A stretch of 64,000 nucleotides of DNA. Source: Flammula alnicola (Eukaryota; Basidiomycota; Agaricomycetes; Agaricales; Strophariaceae). The stretch spans positions 1 through 64,000 of the forward strand of contig JADNRV010000187.1 in NCBI GenBank assembly GCA_015499995.1. The letters run 5' to 3'. The first letter of the stretch is position 1. Each line of letters starts with the position of its first letter. Below are positions 56,005-64,000 of this stretch, in pieces. The position numbers were made by a program, and so were the translations under genes. The notes beneath the pieces are model-generated. The model worked only from the letters and a program-made list of their open reading frames with translations. It was not told the origin of the DNA and searched no databases.

Positions 56005-59000
56005 TCATAGATCATCGAAGCCCAAGTCATCCTCGTCATCCTCGTCTGAGTCACCATCCCCACCATCTCCTTCCTCCTCCTCCTCCTCGTCATTGTCCGA
56101 GTCCGAGTCCGAGTCCAAGTCCGAGTCCTCTACCACCTGTACCTGCATATCCTCATCATCCTCGCCCTCGATGCCATGCTGGTCTTCTGACGTGGCCAAA
56201 TCTGGCTCACAGTCCATGCTGTCAGAACCACGAGAACAGGCGGCTGTATTCTCTCGGTGCCCAATTCCCATGCCCAGGAAGCGCATATACATATCTCGAT
56301 CAACGAAGCTATGAATAAAATTGGTAAGTACACAATCGTGATACAAAAAGATGGAACCGTTACTCACATTCCAACATAATAGTTGGCCCAATCGTCAATC
56401 TGTCCGTTTAGCCTCGCTTCCGTGGGAGCCCGGGTTTCTAGCAATTCTGATGTTCTTCCATCGACAAAAGCTGGAAGGAGGTGACAGCCTCGAATGACAA
56501 GGGATGGGTCGAGGAATCCGAAGGCGTAGTCATCAGTCTCTGGAATGAAGCCCAACTTGGGCAGTTTGGCTTGCTTCTGACCAAATGAATGACCTGGAAC
56601 GACACCAAGCCATCGAACCCACAGAAAATCCATTGGCTTCCAACCAAAACTGCGTGACTTGGAGCCGGTGTGCTGTACGTCTGCGTGGAATACACCGATG
56701 ACCGCGCCATACCAGAAAGGGTGGGCATTTGGATTTGATTCGACCTCTGGTGAGGATACCATGATAAATGGATGCGTACGGGGATTGACAGTGTCGTAAT
56801 CACGACGAATATCATATGTAGTATAATTGATTCTTGCTGTCATATGGCGAAATATCGTGTTGTTACGAAGGCGAATACTGTTGCGGTCTTCATGTGTGAA
56901 AGATTCGTGGGTGTCGCCATCGAAATCACGTCCCAGAATTCGGCCTAAAAGATGCTCTTGAAGTTTCGGAAAGAAGTCCTAAGGAATTGCAATTATCGTC
57001 ACTAAAATAGACTTGAAGTTATGATGAATAGATGTCAGTCATACCTTTTTAGCTGGATCTCCATCTTGAACAAAAGCCAAGACGTTAAGGGGAGAGTTTC
57101 GAGAGTGTGAGATGACGTGGTGTTCACTCAGGCGCTCTGGTTGATCTGCCTCCTTTTCTTCTTGCTTTTCTGCCTGACGAAACACTCGCTGCCGGGTGTA
57201 CTTCTTGCTGATTTGCTTGATTGCATCCTTCTTGTTTGTGAGACCGTAGAGCCGCTTCACAAGGCGGTGTGCAAGTTCTCCCTGTTTAAAGCAAAAAAAG
57301 CGTGAGCATATCAAAGCTGAATTGCAGATTAGTAGAATGTTTACATACAAGTTGAGTAGAATACGAGTCTGTGGTCCCAAATAGACGTATGTGCCGAACA
57401 TAGTCTCCCAGAAAATGAAGCTTGACGATAAACAGATTGAAATGTTTGCTCTTGCGATTTGTTCCGGAACCTGGAGGGGCAGTCGACGGCTGACCTTCAG
57501 AGCGACTTGTTGATGCAGTAGTAGCCGTCGTTGTTGATGCAGTAGTAGCCGTCGTTGTTGATGCAGTAGTAGCTGTCATTGACGACGCAGTAGTAGCCGT
57601 CGTTGATGATGCAGTAGTGGCTGTCGTTGTCGATGCAGTAGTGGCCGTCGTTGACGATACAGGTGGACCTGTTGAAGTGATAGCCGGAGTTGGTACAGCC
57701 TGAGCTGGACTCGTAATGATGGGTGATGTCGACGGCATCGTTGGTGGTGGTACAGCCTGAGGTGGACTTGTAACAGTGGGTGACGTAGAAGCAACTTCAG
57801 TGGGAGCATCGTTGCAGAATGGTGCTGTGGAAGGTGTGGAGCGGGGAATAGCTGGTGACGTAGTAGCTTGCTGAGCCGTTTGTCTTCGATTTCGGGCAGC
57901 TGTCTCTCGCGGAAGCTCAACCGTTTCGAATTCGGAGCATGTTAGATCGCGAAATTGCCGAATTAACTTCCCGAACTCAGTTGTGAGCTCATCCAGCAGA
58001 TCCAGAGTGGCGTCTGAGTGCATACGCAGTTTGGCGAGTGCATGCCATTCTGCTGTTCGGTAAAGAAGTTTCATTAGGCGCTTGTTGTGAGGTTCTTCGA
58101 GAAGACCTTCAAATGTCGGTATAGCACACTATACAGTTAACGAATTAAAGGATGATCTGATTGTAATGAGAAAGTATGATACTAACCTGAAGAAGGTCCT
58201 CGAAGTCTCGTGCTGCTAGTTTCTTCATTTCCGATGAGTTTGCAGCGAATTTCCTTATTGTACCATGCCCGAAAGTCGAAATATCTCTATATCTAAGCAA
58301 AAGCATTCAGCAAGCCTGAACAATATATCTCAGTGATCAGGCATACCTTCGATCAAGTTGTACAACAAGGTCATCTGAGCCACGACCGGCCGCATGAAGT
58401 AGGCGAATAAGATGTGTGAAGAGAGCCTTCCAAACCCCAAGTTCAAACTCGTGTAAAAGGTCAACAACGAGTATGTGAGACGGGTTGAAGTTGGGTCCAA
58501 GGCGATCCACAAATGCATTCTGAAGTCCGGTGATAAGTGTATATCTTAATCATATACAGCCTGAGTACTCACTACAGTCGGGACGCCCGAAAAACTTTTC
58601 AGTAAATCCTCAACAGGTTTGCTACGGATGGACTTGGCTAAAGTGTAAATTGCTCTTCGTGCAATAGCAACTTGGTCGGCCATGAATTCTCGGACTTTGA
58701 CACGAATAGAAATATCTCGACGCATTCCTAGGCGATCCAACTTCGACTTGAATACAAGACATCGTGGACAAGGGCAAAGCCCTTTATCTCGGATGGTGGC
58801 CAATAAAACTCTTTGAGGAAAGTCAGAATGAGTTTGCATATATGAAAGTTTGCTTACTTTTCCGGATAATCTGCGGAATAGGTAAAAAACCTGGGGTAAA
58901 TACGGCGCTCAATTCCATCGATGCACTTGATAACAATTCCGTAGTGATAGGCTTGAATAAACTCGTCGTCGAGGATCGTTTTCCAGACTGCATGCATAAG

Positions 59001-60586
59001 CTCACGACGGCAGTGCGTTAAGATTTCTTGCTTTTGCGTGCGCCATTTACAGTGAAAAGCAGAGGCAAAGTCTTGAAAGGAGTCGGGTAGCTAGAAAGAA
59101 ATCAATCATTTATGAAAGGAACAGCTACGGCGGGTTACTTACCGATGGGATATATGCAAGATGATGCATCGCCCCGGAATTTGGCCGAGCGCGGATGTAC
59201 TTGGAAAGATTCCCAAGCATCAGGTAGATTGGCCAGGCCTTCGCATTACCGAAGTCCGTGAGATGTGTCGCATCTGAAGAGAACATCAGAGCAGCGACAA
59301 CCTTCTCTCGCTTACAAGCAAGATCATCAGGTGGCAGCTTTCCATATCGCTGGATTTTCTCATGCTCTGCCAAAAATGCATCAGAAGTGTAGAGCTCTCC
59401 GTGAATGCGTTCATCCTTTCGCGTCTTAGCATTACGTCGGAATAGTTTGAAGGGTGAAAAGTGAAGCAAATGAGAGAGGGGGTCGTTAAACGCATCGTGG
59501 ATGACAGAGGTTAGACTTCGATGCAGCAGGCCGGGAATGGTGAATGTCTTGGCTGGAACTGCTGCATCCCCGGAAGGGACAAGGATGTCGACTGGTGATT
59601 CTGAGAACTGGCTTTTGAGGGCGGCTTTTGAGAGTGCCTTATCAAGCCGCTGGTTCTCGCGATGGGCGTTAAAGCCAATGAGGTCGTCCTTATTGAAATC
59701 CGGAGATAGAATGACCTTTTCGACGAATGCCGTGACCTCTGCCTCTGACTTAGCGGTCTTGCCGTTATTCAACCATGACATGATTCTCCAGATGGTCACG
59801 TTTGGAAATGGCCAGTAGAATGGGTGTTCGGAGTCAGATGGGTGTTCGGAGTCAGATGGAGATAGGTTACTTGGAGGATCCGTGGGCGACAAGGGGTCCA
59901 AGGTAACTTGATGTGAGTTGGACAATTCGTCGAGAGAGAGTGAGCTATCTGGATCGACGGTGGGACGGCGTGGATAATCACGCCAGATGCCAAAGGTATT
60001 GGCAGCGGTGATCAGCCGATCGCGCACAATCAATAGGACACGCCGGACTGGTCCTACTTCAAGTTGTGGCTCCTCAGCTAGCACCGCAGGAGCTAGCGGC
60101 TCTGGCAGAATGTCCCTGAAACGGGTGGGAATTCTGTATTCACGACGAGGACGTCCAGACGCAGTCAATGCTGGTGGTGGTGGTGGTTCCGGAATGGGCT
60201 CTGGTTCTGCAGATACAAAGGCCTGGGTCGGGGAAAGTGGCATGGGTGGGTCGACGTCCATTGCTGTTGGTTCAGTGGAGACTGTGGCCAATGTCGTAGA
60301 TGGATCTTGATGATCCATAACTTGGAACGACGCCTATGAAGTCAATACCAGACAGTAAATATATTGTTTTAAAAAATAATGAAAGAACACGTACCATTAA
60401 CCTCTGTTTTCTCTCCGAGAGAGAAGTTACATTGGGAAATGCATCATCTCCCTTTTCTCTATGGATTTGGCGTGACTTTTGGCGGATCTCGAGAAGGTGT
60501 GGGCAGCTGTTCTTGTGTTTTACCAACGACGAAGATTTGGCAAAGCTTTTCGAGCAACCCTTGACACAGACATATTCCTGGGGCAT
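56005..60586 (-). CDS. Plavaka-like transposase gene, intact, 10 exons
   Basis: A DDE-type transposase-like protein related to the fungal Plavaka (CACTA-related) group. Exons: 60395-60586, 59143-60333, 58858-59090, 58573-58810, 58347-58519, 58187-58292, 57349-58128, 57045-57281, 56368-56978 and 56005-56308; 4065 nt, 1354 aa, every phase consistent and no internal stop. A C2H2-like finger (YVCVKGCSKSFAKSSSLVKHK) opens the protein. The core has DATHLTDFGNAKAWPIYLML, HHLAYIPS, LTHCRRELMHAVW, FFTYSADYPEK, CPCPRCLV, VVDLLHEFELGVWK and FGTTDSYSTQ. The C-terminal third holds NYTTYDIRRDYDTVNPRTH, FLWVRWLG and FVDRDMYMR, then ends in a long Asp/Glu/Ser acidic tail. A Thr/Ala-rich tract comes from a 24-bp minisatellite (57512-57655), and an 18-bp tandem lies at 59821-59858. 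I found no matching terminal inverted repeats with target duplication around it. Confidence 0.85.
57512..57655. repeat. 24-bp coding minisatellite, six units
   Basis: Six consecutive 24-nt units built on GATGCAGTAGTAGCCGTCGT. Units 1 and 2 are identical and the others differ by a few bases. On the minus strand it encodes an eight-residue Ala/Ser/Thr repeat inside the transposase, between the helical region and the GTNRKSKHFNL block. Because the unit is a multiple of three, copy-number change would not break the frame. Confidence 0.9.
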
Positions 60587-61342
60587 ACAGATGAGGGCCA
60601 AAAAAAGTAGACAGATGATGATTAGGGGGCCGCGCAAAATCACGCTTTGACTGCGAGATAGTTGCATGAGCAACACGGAAGTCCAGCCTCGGGAGGGTTA
60701 GAAAAGACATTTTATTTTAGAGAGCCGTTATAAGTCGGGCAGTGACAGTCAAGTTGAAATTCACAAGTGCCTGAGTTCAAGTCGAACGTTGAAACGTCGA
60801 CTTGGAAGCTTGAAGTTGATCCGACTTGTGGAATTTCAGTTGAATCGCTTATCGCGCGATCACATGATCTGATCAGCGTTGAATTTCTCAGGATTGATTA
60901 TCGGAAATCTTCTCATCTCTCTCTTTCAACCACCATGTCGTTGCCCACCACTCCCTTACTCTCTTTTCTCTATCCATTACTTTATCTTCATCCTTTGGCT
61001 CTAATTACACACCCAGCAACGTAGATCTCTTACGCACGGATAAGATCGCAAGGCACGACAATGTCGAATCCACTGTTCTCGATCTTGGTTAAGCCTTCAC
61101 CCTTCAACCTTTTTTTCCTTTGCCAATTGCTGACTTTTACTTCCGTTTTATTCATTTTATTCAGGCTTGTACGGCCATCATACTTTTTTATAATCATATT
61201 TCGACTGATTGAGTGTGATCGCGTTGTTTCGGTTGCTAATAATTTGGGCGACCACACGTTCTCACTGTCTGGGCCATGAATTTTTTCGTGATATGACAAA
61301 ACCCGTTGAGTCAATTTATTCTATATATTGGATTACAGAACG
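60587..61342. other. Divergent spacer between transposase and DUF6698 genes
   Basis: Contains the 5' flanks of both genes. From 60760 to 60850 the sequence has loosely repeated TTGAA/TTCAA and GTCGA motifs. No TATA box is clear for either gene. No ORF here is convincing. Confidence 0.45.
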
Positions 61343-62975
61343 ATGATATCTATTATCCCCCAGATCTCCACCGCTACCATCATGGCACCATCTTCCACTA
61401 CAAGTTCATTGCTGCGCAGCTCTTCTCCTCCAAGTCGGCATGGTTCTTCTCCTTTCAGCTCATCATCAGTCAACTTTGAAGACCCGGAGGCTGCTGCTGC
61501 TTCAATTGCAAGGCTCCAACGCGCACTCGCGGCTTCACGGGAGGAGCTTGCTGAAGCCACCAACACCAAAACAAAAAGACCTGCGTAAGTACTCTACATG
61601 TATACGAACTCCTCATGTCATTATTCTTATAGGACTGTAACGACTATGGGAAGGGGGATTCGCAAGATAGTATCCCTTTACGAAGGTCTCTCCAGCATCA
61701 TAGATGAGGCTGATCGTAGGACAGTAAACGAAGATGGCGATGCTATCGAGGAACACGATCCACGCATCAAACGGGCGTAAGAATTTCTTTTTGTTCATTT
61801 CCAATGTCTGCCCTGATTTTTTGCATCCTTAGCCGCGATCGCACCTTCACCGCTTACAACCTGCTCCTCCGTCTTGTCCCTCGTCTCAAGAAGGCCATTC
61901 AAGATCCAGACATGGACACCTTCAATACATTCCTTTCTGATGTGTGCTATTATTTTATTTTCATTATTCGAAGCTGATTTTTTGTTCAAGCTTCAGGATG
62001 GGGCTAATGCTGCCCGTGGCGATGACCTTAAACGTGTCAAAGAAGAAGTCGGCAATTGGATCAATCTCGATTATAAACCAACAGAAGTCCTCAATTCCAA
62101 AGTACGAGATGGCCGAGGTATGCAGCACGATGTCTGTGGCGCGTTACTCGCACCAATCGACTTCAACTGGGATGACCTTGAGTAAGTTTCTTGCGTCAAC
62201 TGCATACACTTATTTATATAAGATATCTGTACCATAGGGTGCGCGCCAATATTCGCGCCTGCAAAGAAGGATTCACAATAACCGACAACTACTACCTCAA
62301 CTGCCTGTACCCAAAGGACCGCGATACAAAGCGTATTGAGCGGAACTTCTTACGAAGCAACCTGCTTTTGAAGGTCACTCATTTTCCTTATTTATTAATG
62401 TTTCTTAACGGGTTATTCGTTAGGTTTATTGTTGTATTTTCACGTCACCCTCATCAGCCGAAGGTATTGAAGATGAAGCAGCCGATGTTCCAGATGGCCC
62501 GCCTCGCAAGAAGCAGAAGACCACTGGACAGAAGAAAGCCACGAAGGCAAATGTTGCCTCCCTTCTCAACATGGAAGGCAAGGTTACAGGCCGTTCTATT
62601 GCCTATGCCGCAGTCCTCGTGCGTTATCTGGCATTATCTCATTTATGAATTCTAACTAATGCCATGCCTCTGACAGCTCGTCTTTAACCTGACAGATGCC
62701 GTGCAATGGGTTGATGTCTACAATGGCATCAACTTTATTGCCTTCTACAACTTCATTGTTGACTATTTTGAAGAATTCCGTAACGACGCTTCCCAGCAGC
62801 GAGTGCAAAATTTGCTTGCCTGGTGGAACCGGTATGTCTCAGATTGCTTTTCTTCTTCTTGAATCTAGAACTGACCTCTTCCATTAGTCAAATCTTCCCC
62901 CAGCATGTAGCCACGACCACGGATTCAGATGCCTCACGCAATAGGCTCCTGGCGCAAGAGGACCACTATGACTAG
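61343..62975 (+). CDS. DUF6698-type protein, 417 aa
   Basis: Resembles a large basidiomycete family of unknown function (DUF6698 as I recall it). Exons 61343-61584, 61633-61776, 61833-61941, 61997-62181, 62238-62373, 62424-62618, 62677-62831 and 62888-62975 sum to 1254 nt, phases consistent. An ATG at 61382 is an alternative start. The N-terminus is Ser-rich, followed by a short helix (ASIARLQRALAASREEL). Family-like blocks: LLLRLVPRLKKAI, GANAARGDDLKRVKEEV, GALLAPIDFNWDD, NYYLNCLYPKD, IFTSPSSAEG, GKVTGRSIAYAAVLL, NFIVDYFEEF and LLAWWNRQIFP. No catalytic motif is evident. Members are often multi-copy and found near transposons, but that is general recollection. Confidence 0.82.
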
Positions 62976-63674
62976 TTTCAGTTTCTCTCTTGTTAACGTC
63001 TTTTAATATATTTTTCGTAAATAAACCTCAATCTATTGACTTTTACAATTGCACTGCCACTCCCTTACCTGCGCATATAAGTTGAGAATCTTGATCATAT
63101 GAGATTACAGTTGTCTATCTGTATGGCTGAACATTATCACACCCCGAAAATCTTACAGAAAATTATCATACATTCCCGCAACGACATTGAAGCTATAATG
63201 AGTTACCAACGACGACCATCATTATAGACTCTTACGGGTGGCCAATCAGATGGTCAATATTCTATAAGGTAGTAATCACAATTGTAGTATATGATAGACT
63301 CGTATCAAAATGGCAGCAGAATGGCAGCAAAGATATTAAGGAGGGGTGCTGACGTATTGCCATTGTAACGGGTGCTGCCATATGATTGGAAATTATACCG
63401 ATGACGTGATATGGCAGCACGGATATTCCCCTTATAAGGCATTACACAAATTTCCACAATTTACTGATGTATTACAATGATGAGAAACAAATCCTTACTA
63501 CATCACGTGCCTCATTTCTCCATTGTCGTTTTGACTGGCGATCGTGTCCACCACACTTGTAAGGTTCGACTCTATATAAAAAGTAGATAAAGTGTTTTAG
63601 AAAACTGAAGTAAATAGGCTTTACATAATATTTAAGTTACTACAACACCGCTGAAAAGCAGTTTACGGCGGACA
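62976..63674. other. Spacer with a hairpin
   Basis: No gene. Perfect 12-bp inverted arms GTGCTGCCATAT (63372-63383) and ATATGGCAGCAC (63409-63420) surround a 25-nt loop. ATGGCAGCA also occurs twice at 63310-63330. It may be the remnant of a small foldback element; no target duplication is evident. Confidence 0.5.
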
Positions 63675-64000
63675 CTATGCAATGCAGGATGAATCCAGTC
63701 GAGATGCGACGCCAACGACGTTCACAACCCTTGTAGCTGTCAATCATGTCAGCGAAAAAGAAACAAAAATGTAAATATACCCACGTCGTCGGCAGACCAT
63801 TCAACTTCGCAATAATCATCAGAGATGACTGGAGACTGGGACCGAGGTACCTCCTTGAAACTTGTCAACAAGAAATCGGACAACACTGACTGGCACTTAC
63901 ATCCAGAATGCTAGACCTTTGGCTGTCACATTGTTCCGATTGGGAAGGAATCAGAGAGGTGATTTGAGAGTCGTCAAACTAAAAGGTAACGGCGACTTCA
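63675..64000 (-). CDS. 3' end of an unidentified gene (cut by the window edge)
   Basis: Three exons in phase: 63901 to beyond 64000, 63781-63853 and 63675-63736, ending at TAG 63675-63677. The visible peptide is acidic and Ser-rich (SLIPSQSEQCDSQRSS, SQSPVISDDYCEVEW), with no known motif. Splice sites (GTAAGT at 63895-63900, GTATAT at 63775-63780) and phase agree, but no family is recognised, so the call rests on structure alone. Confidence 0.4.

Noticed and set aside
55910..60744. CACTG (55910-55914) and CAGTG (60740-60744) as possible ends of the transposase element
   Set aside because: The flanking triplets differ (ATC on the left, ACA on the right) and the homology does not extend inward.

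Overview
This window is a piece of a basidiomycete nuclear genome, most likely an agaricomycete (mushroom-forming) fungus. The evidence is: genes split by many 48-65 nt GT-AG introns; a chromodomain Ty3/gypsy retroelement; a Plavaka-type transposase; a DUF6698-type protein; and several serine- or proline-rich proteins of the kind common in Agaricales. All calls come from reading the sequence. Family names rest on recognised motifs, and no database was searched.

Layout. Positions 1-9062 hold a decayed Ty3/gypsy chromovirus: a 42-bp minisatellite, a gag remnant, pol split by a 1.77-kb insertion with a target-site duplication, two extra ORFs after pol (one a CCHC zinc-knuckle protein), and a 3' LTR. 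Positions 9063-13100 are a repeat-rich accessory block: three copies of a hairpin-bearing repeat, two Helitron-like hairpin termini facing outward, a 1.48-kb element with CACTG termini and a 3-bp target duplication, and a G-rich tandem repeat. Positions 13110-36525 are mostly housekeeping genes: fermentative D-lactate dehydrogenase, MCM4 (replicative helicase), a multi-pass membrane protein, an F-box/WD40 protein, an uncharacterised 359-aa protein, a PP2C phosphatase (frameshifted) and the cohesin subunit Scc3. Positions 36788-41613 encode a 1493-aa serine-rich coiled-coil protein convergent with Scc3. Positions 41614-47775 are gene-poor, with one small predicted gene and one broken ORF. Next come a second serine-rich coiled-coil protein (47776-50315, one apparent frameshift), threonine synthase (52036-53909), a 162-aa coiled-coil protein, an intact 10-exon Plavaka-like transposase gene (56005-60586), a DUF6698 gene (61343-62975) and the 3' part of an unidentified minus-strand gene at the right edge.

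How the genes relate. There is no metabolic cluster. MCM4, Scc3 and the F-box/WD40 protein all belong to chromosome and cell-cycle biology but look like independent genes. The strongest shared theme is mobile DNA. Two short TA-flanked foldback elements (MITEs), the CACTG element, the retroelement with its nested insertion, and the transposase gene show repeated transposition between otherwise intact genes. Exon structures were worked out by hand by matching GT-AG sites to reading phase; where the summed exons divide exactly by three I treat the model as well supported.

Main caveats. Apparent one-base frameshifts interrupt well-conserved or protein-like stretches in the PP2C gene and the 47.8-kb gene, and possibly at two other places. 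Each sits at a short homopolymer, so sequence errors are as likely as real damage.
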